Positions 1 through 7,842 of a stretch of DNA of 48,205 bases are shown one piece after another. Source of the DNA: Bifidobacterium imperatoris. GTDB lineage: Bacteria; Actinomycetota; Actinomycetes; Actinomycetales; Bifidobacteriaceae. Within the stretch, counting starts at the first letter, position 1. Every line of letters begins with the position of its first letter. The translations under genes and the position numbers were made by a program. Location of the stretch: assembly GCF_002860405.1 (NCBI RefSeq), contig NZ_NMWV01000020.1:1-48205 (forward strand), written 5' to 3'. The notes under the pieces were generated by a model. It was not told the DNA's origin. It worked only from the letters and a program-made list of their open reading frames with translations, and ran no database searches.

Positions 1-464
1 AGCAGCTCCCCGGCGGGCCGGGTAGTGGAGATGCCTCTGGGCCGTGCCGCGTCGCGCGTCTTTTTGAGGTACCGGTCCATCGTGGCCGCGCTCATCCGCT
101 CCAGCTCGCGGAACGCGAAACCGTCCCAGTCGGCGAGCTCGCCGTGCGCGCGCAGCATGGGCATCCACAGGGGCAGCATCGCCTTGAGGTACTTCGCGCA
201 CGGCGCATCCATCATCAGCCACACCTGGACCAGCAGCTCGCGCGACTGCTCCGAATACCGCTTCGGCCGCTCCGCGGGCGACATCGACGGCCTGCCGCGC
301 CCGGCTTCCGTGAGTCTGCGTCTCGCGGTGCTCCTGCCGATTCCCAGCACGGAGCACATCTCATCGAGGATGCGTCCCTTGTCCTTCTTCGACGCCTTCA
401 TGTATTCATCCCTGAATCTCAGGGTGACCTGCCGCTTCGTCGCCATGCTGATCCTGTCTTCCAT
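1..464 (-). CDS. Integrase-type IS transposase, N-terminal part (truncated by window edge)
   Basis: The first about 154 residues of a transposase are read on the minus strand. The protein starts MEDRISMATKRQVTLRF and has a helix-turn-helix-like stretch (GIGRSTARRRLTEAG) followed by a region rich in Leu, Met and Trp, as in the N-terminal DNA-binding part of integrase-core (rve/DDE) transposases. The catalytic core would lie beyond the left edge. A second possible start is the ATG at 446, preceded by AGGAT. The C-terminal piece at the right edge belongs to the same kind of protein. The plus-strand reading frame over this stretch is an antisense shadow. Confidence 0.7.
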   Translation of the reverse strand, partial: MEDRISMATKRQVTLRFRDEYMKASKKDKGRILDEMCSVLGIGRSTARRRLTEAGRGRPSMSPAERPKRYSEQSRELLVQVWLMMDAPCAKYLKAMLPLWMPMLRAHGELADWDGFAFRELERMSAATMDRYLKKTRDAARPRGISTTRPAGEL

Positions 465-551
465 AAGACAAGCCAAACAGGACCGATACCGTTCGCGCTC
501 ATTCCCGATGAGGCACCACCACACCCTACGCGCTCAAAAAACGTGAGGCAC
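1..551 (-). mobile_element. Insertion sequence, 5' (transposase-start) end; runs off the window
   Basis: The element end is defined by a doubled terminal repeat: TGAGGCA at 544-550 and again at 509-515, and CGCGCTCA at 529-536 and again at 494-501, a 35-bp period. Read as the reverse complement, the same pattern (TGCCTCA then TGAGCG, twice) occurs at 47956-48010 at the other edge of the window. The tip is placed at about 551. The transposase gene lies inside and reads toward the left edge. The IS family name was not recognised. Confidence 0.75.
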
Positions 552-588
552 GTCGACCCTTGAAAGCACGGATGCAAGGAGGCATATT

Positions 589-1497
589 ATGGAGGAAACG
601 CATAATCACGACACCGATTACCCAATGGCCGCCAACGTGTATTTCACTCGAGATATCAGCCCGGCCGGCCTCATGCGCGTGTATGAGGCGCTTGGCGCTC
701 GGCCTCAAGGCAAGGTAGCGGTCAAACTCAGCTCCGGCGAAGGCGGCAATACGCATTATCTGCAGCCGGCGCTTATCAAAGATTTGGTGCAGCATTTGAA
801 CGGCACCATCGTGGAATGCAACACCGCTTATCCCGGCACGCGAGACGTCAGCGAGCATCATTGGCAAACCATCAAAGACCACGGTTTCCTGGACATCGCC
901 CCGTGCGACATCCAGGATGAGGAAGGCGAAATCACCATTCCTGTGGAAGGTGGTAAGCGAATCACCGGCGATATCGTCGGCTCCCACTTCCCGAACTACG
1001 ACTACTACGCCGTGCTTTCCCACTTCAAAGGTCATATGATGGGCGGCTTCGGCGGTGCGCTCAAGAACATCTCCATCGGTATGGCTTCCTCAAACGGCAA
1101 GAAGCGCCTGCATTCCGGTCAGGATGAGATTCTGCCCAACCCGTTCAGCGGCGATCAGGACTCCTTCCTCGAAGCCATGGCGGAGGCGGCAACCGCCGTG
1201 TTCAACGCACTCAAAGGCAATATGCTCTTCATCAACGTGATGAACAACCTGTCCGTGGACTGCGATTGCGACGGCAACCCGCACCCGCCCGTTATGGCGG
1301 ATATTGGCATCTGCGCCTCGCTCGACCCAGTAGCCGTGGATCAGGCTTGCGTGGACATGGTTTACGTGTCTCATGACAACAAAGAGCCGCTTATCGAACG
1401 CATCGAATCCCGCCACGGCATTCACACCATCGAACATGCCGTAGAAATGGGCCTCGGCTCGCGCGACTACCACCTCATCGACCTCGACCATCGTTAG
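589..1497 (+). CDS. DUF362 domain-containing protein
   Basis: A 302-residue soluble protein of the DUF362 family, recognised from the order VAVKLSSGEGGNTHYL near residue 43, the central SHFKGHMMGGFGGALKNIS and the C-terminal DPVAVDQACVDM. The family is linked to iron-sulfur proteins, but no CxxCxxC ferredoxin motif is present. Cysteines cluster as DCDCDG near residue 225, which could bind a metal. The start is supported by AAGGAGG just upstream of the ATG. It is the first gene of a same-strand group with an ECF-type membrane protein and a DUF1893 protein. An IS end lies only about 37 bp upstream, so the native promoter may have been replaced. The reaction is unknown. Confidence 0.8.
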   Translation: MEETHNHDTDYPMAANVYFTRDISPAGLMRVYEALGARPQGKVAVKLSSGEGGNTHYLQPALIKDLVQHLNGTIVECNTAYPGTRDVSEHHWQTIKDHGFLDIAPCDIQDEEGEITIPVEGGKRITGDIVGSHFPNYDYYAVLSHFKGHMMGGFGGALKNISIGMASSNGKKRLHSGQDEILPNPFSGDQDSFLEAMAEAATAVFNALKGNMLFINVMNNLSVDCDCDGNPHPPVMADIGICASLDPVAVDQACVDMVYVSHDNKEPLIERIESRHGIHTIEHAVEMGLGSRDYHLIDLDHR

Positions 1498-1516
1498 TTG
1501 GTTTTCGTTGATTCTC

Positions 1517-1563
1517 GGCTTCTCTTGTCAGGGGAGCTGTCACCGAAGGTGACTGAGGGGTAG
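1517..1563 (+). repeat. Two-hairpin dispersed repeat, copy 1
   Basis: Copy of a repeat family seen throughout the window. The first stem is a CTC-CCT type arm with its partner AGGGGAG. The second stem here is GTCACC-GAA-GGTGAC, followed by GAGGGGTAG. The second stem differs in sequence from the other copies but still pairs. It lies between the DUF362 gene and the S-component gene. Confidence 0.7.
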
Positions 1564-1609
1564 TCAAAGACGACGAACTGATATCGATATTCAACAAGGA
1601 GTTTTCATC

Positions 1610-2191
1610 ATGCAAACAACTACCGCAACGCGCACCTACGCGCTGCCATCCGTCAAATTCCAATCCATCGCGGCGGCGCTTGCTGTTATCGCCGCCGTCG
1701 CTCTGCCGCAAATCTTCCATCTAGCCGGCGCGGCACTCGGCTTAGGCACTGTAATCGGCCAGACGCTGCTGCCCATGCATCTGCCGGTCCTACTCGTCGG
1801 TCTGCTCGCTGGCCCTTATGCCGGTGTGGCAACTGGTGCGCTTGCGCCAATCATCAGTTTTGCGCTGACCGGCATGCCCATGGCTCCGATGGTGCCGTTC
1901 ATGGTTATCGAACTCGCCGCATACGGCCTGTTTGCTGGCTTGCTGCGCGGTGTGCAGTTGCCCGCGGCAGTGCCAGCACCGCTCGCATGGCTGGGTAAGC
2001 TGCTTGGTGCTCAGGTTGCCGGCCGCTTGGTTGATGCTATTGCGATTGCCGTGGCGGTTTCGCTGCTCGGCAATACAGCAATGACAGTTGCCTCGGTATG
2101 GGCTGCCGTGATTACTGGACTGCCTGGCTTGGTATTGCAGTGGGTTCTGGTTCCGGTGATTATGACGGCTGTGGATCGCAGACGCGACTAA
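1610..2191 (+). CDS. ECF-type transporter S component, substrate unknown
   Basis: A 193-residue hydrophobic protein with about six membrane segments, the usual size for the substrate-binding S subunit of an energy-coupling factor (ECF) vitamin transporter. The stretch LLPMHLPVLLVGLLAGPYAG, followed by a Gly/Ala-rich helix and TGMPMAPMVPFM, resembles S components found beside DUF1893 genes. No ECF ATPases or T subunit lie nearby, so it would share a central ECF module encoded elsewhere. AAGGAG stands 8 bp before the ATG. Vitamin specificity cannot be read from the sequence. A non-ECF membrane protein is the alternative. Confidence 0.7.
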   Translation: MQTTTATRTYALPSVKFQSIAAALAVIAAVALPQIFHLAGAALGLGTVIGQTLLPMHLPVLLVGLLAGPYAGVATGALAPIISFALTGMPMAPMVPFMVIELAAYGLFAGLLRGVQLPAAVPAPLAWLGKLLGAQVAGRLVDAIAIAVAVSLLGNTAMTVASVWAAVITGLPGLVLQWVLVPVIMTAVDRRRD

Positions 2192-2218
2192 TCAACTGAT
2201 TCTTGCCCATAGTTGACA

Positions 2219-2250
2219 GTAATGGCCCCTTGTTCGCAAGGGGCCATTAC
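2219..2250 (+). terminator. Perfect 14-bp hairpin with TTCG loop between S component and DUF1893 gene
   Basis: Arms 2219-2232 and 2237-2250 (GTAATGGCCCCTTG) pair perfectly around a TTCG tetraloop. No T-run follows, so it may be an mRNA stabiliser, attenuator or weak terminator rather than a full terminator. The DUF1893 gene starts 20 bp downstream. Confidence 0.6.
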
Positions 2251-2270
2251 ATAAGAAGAGGGAAGTACTG

Positions 2271-2699
2271 ATGGTCGATCTTGATCGCGCGAAAACATTG
2301 CTGCTAGCAGACCCATCACTGGGCTGCGTGGCCTGCAATAGCAACGCCGAAACCCTGACCGGTACTGGTCGAGGAGTGCGTCCGCTACTGCAGTGGCTTG
2401 CTGCCGGGCAAAGCCTCAAAGGATATTCCGCCGCCGATCGCGTGGTCGGCAAAGGCGCTGCACTGCTCTATGCCAAGCTCGGAGCCAAGGCGGTTTATGC
2501 CGAAACAATGAGCGAGGCAGGGCTGGATACCCTGCAAAAACAAGGCATCGAAGCATCGTATGGCACGCTGGTGCCGATGATTCTCAATCGTGCAGGAACC
2601 GGCATGTGCCCGATTGAGCAGTCGGTAGCAAACACTGATACTCCAGACACCGCCGAACCGGCTATTAGGTCTGCCGTAGCAAAGTTGATGCGGCAATAA
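2271..2699 (+). CDS. DUF1893 domain-containing protein
   Basis: A 142-residue protein that matches the DUF1893 family through DRVVGKGAALLYAKLGAKAV (residues about 61-80), the AETMSEAGLDTL segment and the ending NRAGTGMCPIEQS. The family is thought to have a cytidine-deaminase-like fold, but no reaction is established. The start has GAGGGAAG a few bases upstream. It is the last gene of the group with DUF362 and the ECF-type S component, which suggests uptake and processing of one cofactor-like compound (inference). A 12-bp hairpin follows at 2733-2761. Confidence 0.8.
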   Translation: MVDLDRAKTLLLADPSLGCVACNSNAETLTGTGRGVRPLLQWLAAGQSLKGYSAADRVVGKGAALLYAKLGAKAVYAETMSEAGLDTLQKQGIEASYGTLVPMILNRAGTGMCPIEQSVANTDTPDTAEPAIRSAVAKLMRQ

Positions 2700-2732
2700 C
2701 TCCGCAGCGAATCGTACTTAATTGCATAAGAA

Positions 2733-2761
2733 AATGGCGGAATCGCAATGATTCCGCCATT
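2733..2761 (+). terminator. Hairpin terminator after the DUF1893 gene
   Basis: Arms AATGGCGGAATC (2733-2744) and GATTCCGCCATT (2750-2761) pair perfectly around 5 bases. Upstream bases are A-rich and downstream bases T/A-rich, which allows use in both directions between converging genes. Confidence 0.6.
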
Positions 2762-2790
2762 ATCATACCTGCGCGTTTATATGCATATTC

Positions 2791-2827
2791 CCTGCACAGT
2801 TTGAGCAATGCTGCCAAACTGTGCAGG
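2791..2827 (-). terminator. Hairpin terminator after the arabinofuranosidase gene
   Basis: CCTGCACAGTTT at 2791-2802 pairs with AAACTGTGCAGG at 2816-2827. It lies 15 bp beyond the stop codon of the minus-strand arabinofuranosidase gene. Confidence 0.55.
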
Positions 2828-2841
2828 ACTACTCAAATCAA

Positions 2842-4404
2842 TCACGCCGTAAACCGCACTGCCGACCAAGCAATAGACGGCAGCTCATAGCTCACTGCAG
2901 CGCCATCGGTCGCCACAGTGAGCTCCTGCGGCGTTACAGCCAGAGGATTTTCAGCAGTGTTTTGGCGGTATGGATCGTCATCATGCAGCACCTCGGCGTG
3001 TGTCACGGCAAAGCGAGCCGCATCCGCACCTGGCAGAGAAGCAACATCAATGGTCACCTCATGTGCAGCATCCGGATCGCGATTTACGGCCAGAATCAGG
3101 CCTTCGCGCGTGGCTTCATCCCAAGTCACCACGGACTCCAACGCCTGCACATCGCCATAGGTCTCAGTGTGGAATGTCGGGCCGTCGACCGCAGGAACAT
3201 AGGCAACACCACGAGCATGGTTGGCAACTTCAGCAAACGGGTAATAAATCGTCTGCTTCCAAGCCGGTCCGTTTTCTTCCGCCATAATCGGCGCAATCAC
3301 ATTCACCAGCTGGGCGCGGGATGCAGAACGCACGCGGTCGCAGTGCTTGAGCAGCGTAATCATCAACGATCCCTCAACCACAGCATCGGACGCAGTGTAC
3401 ACATCTTCCAGCAGGTGCGGTGCCTTGGGCCATGGCTCGGTGTGCAGGCCTTCGGTTTCCGCGGCCTTCCACTCGGCTTCCTGCTTCTGCCACACATCCT
3501 GATACCACACACCCCATTCGTCGAAGGAGATGGCGATGTCCTTGGTGCCGTGGTTCTGCTCGCGCGCATAATCGGCGCAAGATGCCACGGTGGCAATGAA
3601 CTGCTTCATGTCTTCGGAAGAAGCCAGGAATTCTCGCATACCTTCGGGCTTGTGGGAATCGTGGTCATGATCGTAGTAATAGGCGTGCGCAGAGACGAAG
3701 CTTAAGTACTCGTAAGCGCGGGTGAGCACGGTCTTCTCCCACGTGCCAAAGGTCGGCATCTGAGCGCTGGAGGAGCCGCAGGCCACCATTTCCAAGCCGG
3801 ATTCAGCCAGCTTCATGGCGTGTGCCACCTTCTCCACGCGGCTGGCATATTCCTCGGCCGTCATGTGACCGACCTGCCAGGGGCCGTCCATTTCGTTGCC
3901 GATGCACCACATGGCAATGTTCATCGGCTCGGGGATTCCGTTGGCCACGCGGCGGTCGGCAATGGTGGTGCCGGGAGCGCCGTTCACATACTCCAGTTCG
4001 TCCAGTGCCTCCTGAAGTCCGCGGGTGCCCATGTTGACGGCAAGCATGATTTCGGTGCCGGCTTTCTTGCTCCAGCGGTAGAAATCATCAATGCCGACTT
4101 CATTGGTTTCGGTTTGGTGCCAGGCCAGTTCGCGGCGTACCGGTCGCAATTCGCGCGGGCCGGTGCCATCCTCCCAGCGATAGTTGGAGACGATATTGCC
4201 GCCCGGATAACGCACGCAGGTGACGCCGAGCTCTTTGACGAGGTCCAGCACGTCCTGACGGAAGCCGTTCTCATCCGCAGTGGGGTGAGTGGGCTCGTAA
4301 ATGCCGCCATACACGCTGCGGCCGAGCTGCTCCACAAACGAGCCGAACAGTCGGCGAGGGATATCTGCAACAGGGGTGAACGAAGAAATGGAAGTGGTGC
4401 TCAT
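2842..4404 (-). CDS. abfA: Alpha-L-arabinofuranosidase, GH51 family, intracellular
   Basis: A 520-residue GH51 glycoside hydrolase that removes terminal L-arabinofuranose from arabino-oligosaccharides. Typical GH51 blocks are present: RLFGSFVEQLGRSVYGGIYE, VRYPGGNIVSNYRWEDGTGP, CIGNEMDGPWQ with the acid/base Glu171, and SFDEWGVWY with the nucleophile Glu296. Length is normal and there is no signal peptide, so the enzyme acts on imported oligosaccharides. The ATG at 4404 is preferred over an in-frame GTG at 4419, because AAGGAC lies 6 bp before the ATG. It is downstream of, and probably co-transcribed with, the MFS permease gene (48 bp apart). The exact linkage preference cannot be read. Confidence 0.92.
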   Translation of the reverse strand: MSTTSISSFTPVADIPRRLFGSFVEQLGRSVYGGIYEPTHPTADENGFRQDVLDLVKELGVTCVRYPGGNIVSNYRWEDGTGPRELRPVRRELAWHQTETNEVGIDDFYRWSKKAGTEIMLAVNMGTRGLQEALDELEYVNGAPGTTIADRRVANGIPEPMNIAMWCIGNEMDGPWQVGHMTAEEYASRVEKVAHAMKLAESGLEMVACGSSSAQMPTFGTWEKTVLTRAYEYLSFVSAHAYYYDHDHDSHKPEGMREFLASSEDMKQFIATVASCADYAREQNHGTKDIAISFDEWGVWYQDVWQKQEAEWKAAETEGLHTEPWPKAPHLLEDVYTASDAVVEGSLMITLLKHCDRVRSASRAQLVNVIAPIMAEENGPAWKQTIYYPFAEVANHARGVAYVPAVDGPTFHTETYGDVQALESVVTWDEATREGLILAVNRDPDAAHEVTIDVASLPGADAARFAVTHAEVLHDDDPYRQNTAENPLAVTPQELTVATDGAAVSYELPSIAWSAVRFTA

Positions 4405-4452
4405 AATGCTGTCCTTCACAATGATTGCTTCATGATTTCACGGATACTTCGA

Positions 4453-5715
4453 TTACTTCACGCGCTTGATCATCATAATCAGCAGGCCACCGATAACGCA
4501 GATGATGGTTTCGGTTGGGAAGATTGCGCGGTAGCCGAGGATGTTGATCACGCCGGCTGCAATCATCGGGCCAAAGACCTGGCCCAAGGTGTTGGCCATA
4601 TTGATGATGCCCAAGTCCTTCGCGGCAGTCTTCGGATCAGGCAGCACGGCCACGTTCAGAGCCTGATCGACGGCGTTGTAAGCGCCCATGCCGATGCCGG
4701 CCACCACAGCGTAAGCAAGCATGGTCCATGGCTCGGCTGCGATGAACGGGAAGAATGCGCCTACGCCGAGCATGATGGTGGTCACGGCAACCGGGGCCTT
4801 CAGACGGTGGAACTTATCGGTCAGCGGGCCGGCAATGGCGCAGAACAGAATGCCGGTGATCATCAGAATGATGGACATGATGGAGACGGAATTTGCGGTG
4901 GCCTTATCGTCCAGCTTCATGTAATCGGTGAAGATGTAAAGCTGGTATCCCACAATCACATACTGACCGGTGACCATCAGAATCTTGCCGGCGAGGGCCA
5001 GATAGTAGTCGCGGCAGTTCTGGGTCGGGAACATGAAGTTCTGCTTCAGAGTGTTGATATCGAACTTAGCGCGCGGCTCGTCAAGATTGCTTGGTTCCTT
5101 GGCGATTACAGCGGAAAGAACGCCGCCGATCACCGCGAAGGCGGCCAGCACCTGAATACCGGTGCCAACATTGCCGAGGAACTGGGAGGCGATAATGCCG
5201 GAACCATAGTTACCGAATGCCATGCCGATGCCGTAGAAGGAGGAGATGGTGCCGCGCCAACGAGGTGCGACGCGATCAGACAGCTGGGCGATCATCGGGG
5301 CAACAACTGCATTCAGTACTGCCTGATAGACGGCCCACACGGCGAGCAGCACGGGGATGTTCGGAGCCATGGAGAGCAGCCAGAGCAGTACGCCGGAAAG
5401 AATGGAGCAGATAACGATCCACGGCGTGCGCTTGCCGTGCTTGGTGCGGGTGATGTCTGACAGGGCGCCGGCCAGAATGTTGGCGATGGTGGCCACGATC
5501 ATGGCCACGGCGGAGAAGGTGGCCACCAAAGTGACCTTGTCGTTCGGGGCGAGCTGCTGAATCTTGGCCGGCAGCAGGGTGACTGAGGTGCCGACGTATG
5601 GGCCGAGCCAGCAAGCCGGTCCGATAACCAGTGCCCAGCCGATGCGAGTGGGCAGCTTGGGCTGCGATTCGTTGGTGACGCCCACCGTTGTGGTGGTTGC
5701 TTCGTTGGAAGACAT
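4453..5715 (-). CDS. MFS permease, probably for arabino-oligosaccharides or arabinose
   Basis: A 420-residue major facilitator with about 12 membrane segments. The loop after TM2 reads LSDITRTKHGKRTPW, similar to GPH/sugar-cation MFS carriers, and a second loop reads GPLTDKFHRLKAP. AAGGAC lies 7 bp before the ATG. It leads a two-gene operon with the GH51 enzyme, which suggests import of the oligosaccharide that the enzyme cleaves (inference). The promoter region upstream carries GAAACTTTC-type palindromes shared with the divergent LacI gene, so repression by that regulator is likely. Confidence 0.8.
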   Translation of the reverse strand: MSSNEATTTTVGVTNESQPKLPTRIGWALVIGPACWLGPYVGTSVTLLPAKIQQLAPNDKVTLVATFSAVAMIVATIANILAGALSDITRTKHGKRTPWIVICSILSGVLLWLLSMAPNIPVLLAVWAVYQAVLNAVVAPMIAQLSDRVAPRWRGTISSFYGIGMAFGNYGSGIIASQFLGNVGTGIQVLAAFAVIGGVLSAVIAKEPSNLDEPRAKFDINTLKQNFMFPTQNCRDYYLALAGKILMVTGQYVIVGYQLYIFTDYMKLDDKATANSVSIMSIILMITGILFCAIAGPLTDKFHRLKAPVAVTTIMLGVGAFFPFIAAEPWTMLAYAVVAGIGMGAYNAVDQALNVAVLPDPKTAAKDLGIINMANTLGQVFGPMIAAGVINILGYRAIFPTETIICVIGGLLIMMIKRVK

Positions 5716-5772
5716 GGGGAAGTCCTTTCTTCTGTTATTCCCAGTGGTAACAACGCTGCACTACACGTTTAG

Positions 5773-5801
5773 GAAACTTTCTCTGTTTTAGAGAAACTTC
5801 G
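5773..5801 (-). promoter_or_regulatory. Candidate LacI-type operator pair upstream of the MFS-GH51 operon
   Basis: GAAACTTTC (5773-5781), an odd-length palindrome, is followed 20 bp later by the near copy GAAACTTCG (5793-5801). It stands about 58 bp upstream of the permease start. The same core recurs at 5907-5915 and 6036-6044. Confidence 0.5.
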
Positions 5802-5903
5802 TTGTTAATTTGCACTGTAGTAATTCGGTGTTTGCGTTATCAAATACGGCGTGTTGCTTGACATGGTGCGCCTTATGGACATTTTCCCAACTTTCGCAAC
5901 ATA

Positions 5904-5930
5904 AAAGAAAGTTTCATAAAAACTTTCTTT
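5904..5930. promoter_or_regulatory. Candidate operator, 11-bp inverted repeat in the divergent promoter region
   Basis: AAAGAAAGTTT (5904-5914) pairs with AAACTTTCTTT (5920-5930) across 5 bases. It contains GAAAGTTTC at 5907-5915. It sits midway between the permease and regulator genes, as expected for shared control. Confidence 0.55.
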
Positions 5931-6034
5931 TTCGGGATGGAAGGTAAGGATTGTTCTGCGCTGCGATCGTCAGCTGTTTTCCCGCGGCCTCCGCGATGCA
6001 TTGATACTGTCTGCGCATCTGCTTCGAATGACGG

Positions 6035-6045
6035 CGAAAGTTTCG
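6035..6045 (+). promoter_or_regulatory. Candidate autoregulatory operator CGAAAGTTTCG
   Basis: A perfect palindrome, CGAAAGTTTCG, lies 45 bp before the chosen start of the LacI regulator gene. It shares its core with the two sites nearer the permease gene. Confidence 0.5.
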
Positions 6046-6089
6046 TCTTCATTGCATATCCGGCCCTAAACTGCGCTATGGTAAAGGCC

Positions 6090-7103
6090 ATGACTTCCCA
6101 ACCCGGCAATACCAAGCTCGCCCAAATCGCCCGAGAGGCAGGAGTGTCCCTATCGACGGCGTCCAAGGTGCTCAATAATCGCCCGGGTGTATCCGATGCC
6201 ACGCGTAAACGCATTGATGCGTTGCTGGAAAAGAATGGGTATCGCCGGCGCAAGCGCACTGAGCAGACCACGACCAATATGGTTGAGCTGTTGCTCGACG
6301 ATCTTGACACCCCGTGGTCTGAGGAGATTCTTTCCGGTGTGCTTGCCGGGCTCAACAAGCCATATGTGCCCATCGTTTCCGCCAGAACCAACGAGGATTG
6401 GAATATCAGCGATTGGTTGGAAGAGGTACTGGCTCGTAAATCAGCCGGCGTGATCATACCGCTGTTCGAATTCCCCAAAGAAGCCGAAGAACGTCTGACT
6501 CGCTCCGGCATTCCTGCGGTGCTCGTCGACCCTACCGGAGAAGTGCCGAAAAATGTGCCCACTGTGGGGTCGAATGATTATGTAGGCGTGCGCGAGGCTA
6601 CGGAATACTTGATTGCACAAGGTCATACGCGCATCGCATTCATCGGCGGTCCAACCTATCTGCAGACTGCCTTGGCTCGATTGGATGGTTTCCGTGGTGC
6701 CATGCGGCAGGCGGACATCCCGGTGGACCCCGCGCTGATCACATCCGGGGAGTTTCGCTATGAAGACGGACGCGAGCATGCGCGAAAGCTGCTTGACCTG
6801 CCGAATCCACCCACGGCCATCTTCGCCGCCAGCGACATGCAGGCTGCCGGCGTATATGCGGTCGCATGGGAGCGCGGTCTGACAATCCCGAACGATCTAT
6901 CGGTAGTCGGATTCGATGATTTGCCCACCAGCCGCATGCTACTGCCACCGCTGACCACCGTGCATCACGCCGTGCGAGAAATGGCACAATTCGGTGCCAC
7001 TACGCTGATGCAGCTACTCGAAGGCAAAGGTGGTTCCATGCCCACGCATATCGAGCTGACCACGAACCTGATCGTACGCCAAAGTGTCCGCAAGCTGCCG
7101 TAA
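6090..7103 (+). CDS. LacI-family transcriptional regulator of the arabinofuranosidase module
   Basis: About 337 residues in the LacI/GalR layout. An N-terminal helix-turn-helix (KLAQIAREAGVSLSTASKVL) and a hinge are followed by a periplasmic-binding-protein-like sensor domain containing FAASDMQAAGVYAVAWERGL and VVGFDDLPTSRML. The frame is open further upstream to 5937, but the HTH position and family length favour a start at 6090 (AAAGG close upstream) or 6078. It is divergent from the permease and GH51 operon, with GAAAGTTTC palindromes in between, so it most likely represses that operon and itself. The effector is inferred to be an arabinose-containing sugar. Confidence 0.85.
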   Translation: MTSQPGNTKLAQIAREAGVSLSTASKVLNNRPGVSDATRKRIDALLEKNGYRRRKRTEQTTTNMVELLLDDLDTPWSEEILSGVLAGLNKPYVPIVSARTNEDWNISDWLEEVLARKSAGVIIPLFEFPKEAEERLTRSGIPAVLVDPTGEVPKNVPTVGSNDYVGVREATEYLIAQGHTRIAFIGGPTYLQTALARLDGFRGAMRQADIPVDPALITSGEFRYEDGREHARKLLDLPNPPTAIFAASDMQAAGVYAVAWERGLTIPNDLSVVGFDDLPTSRMLLPPLTTVHHAVREMAQFGATTLMQLLEGKGGSMPTHIELTTNLIVRQSVRKLP

Positions 7104-7299
7104 ACTTTTGCTTTGTTGTGCCGAGAAGTAGGCCGCCGCATAAGCCAACTTCTCCAAGGGTCCAGTCGAACAAGACTTTCGGCGGATTGGCAGACTTCCC
7201 AAAGGCAAACCTGAGGGATAAATGTGAGCGATTGCGCCACATTATGTTGGCAGCAATCCCAACCTAGGGCTGGTATGCGGCAGCACTGAAGGAACAACA

Positions 7300-7665
7300 A
7301 TGGTTAACGCTATTGAGGCTTTTGACGCCAAGCACATGAAGCCGGCTGAGGAAATCCCGGCCTTCCGTCCCGGCGACACCGTCGACGTGAACGTGAAGAT
7401 CAAGGAAGGCAACAACTCCCGTATCCAGACCTTCACCGGCGTGGTGATTGCTCGTCAGGGTGCTGGCGTTCGTGAGACCTTCGTGGTCCGCAAGATCAGC
7501 TTCGGCACTGGTGTGGAGCGTCGTTTCCCGGTTCACTCCCCGTCCATCGAGTCCATCAAGCTCGTGCGTAAGGGCCGTGTGCGCCGCGCCAAGCTGTACT
7601 ACCTGCGCGCTCTGCGCGGCAAGGCTGCTCGTATCGTCGAGCGCCGCGACAACTCCGCTAAGTGA
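7300..7665 (+). CDS. rplS: 50S ribosomal protein L19
   Basis: A 121-residue ribosomal protein of normal length. The conserved [35 protein letters not shown] and [20 protein letters not shown] blocks identify L19, which lies at the interface of the 30S and 50S subunits. GAAGGA precedes the ATG. It stands alone between a LacI gene and lepB and is followed by a strong hairpin, so it is probably transcribed from its own promoter in the 196-bp gap upstream. Codon use is strongly biased, as in highly expressed genes. Confidence 0.98.
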   Translation: MVNAIEAFDAKHMKPAEEIPAFRPGDTVDVNVKIKEGNNSRIQTFTGVVIARQGAGVRETFVVRKISFGTGVERRFPVHSPSIESIKLVRKGRVRRAKLYYLRALRGKAARIVERRDNSAK

Positions 7666-7722
7666 GTTCGTCAATAGGTTTGTTACAGCTTGCGACTATG
7701 CAGTCGCGCGAATAAACCGTGA

Positions 7723-7760
7723 AATTCAGCCCGGAATCGTTTGTGGTTCCGGGCTGAATT
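7723..7760 (+). terminator. Hairpin terminator after rplS
   Basis: AATTCAGCCCGGAA (7723-7736) pairs with TTCCGGGCTGAATT (7747-7760) around a 10-base loop. It is 57 bp beyond the rplS stop. No long T-run follows. Confidence 0.65.
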
Positions 7761-7842
7761 CGTATTGGGCAAGTAAGATGGAGCCCGCTTATATGCCGGC
7801 TACCGGTTACGCGGAAACAGACTGGACCACGGAGGATGTGCA

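Noticed and set aside
25..546. Plus-strand open frame over the left edge
   Set aside because: The minus strand of the same stretch gives a transposase-like N-terminus with a helix-turn-helix, and the plus frame is its antisense shadow.
3820..5460. 546-codon plus-strand open frame
   Set aside because: It runs antisense to the GH51 and MFS genes, both clear family members. The frame is open only because of high-GC codon bias.
5937..6089. Longer N-terminus for the LacI regulator
   Set aside because: The extra 51 residues precede the HTH, which in this family is at the very N-terminus. The stretch also contains an operator-like palindrome.
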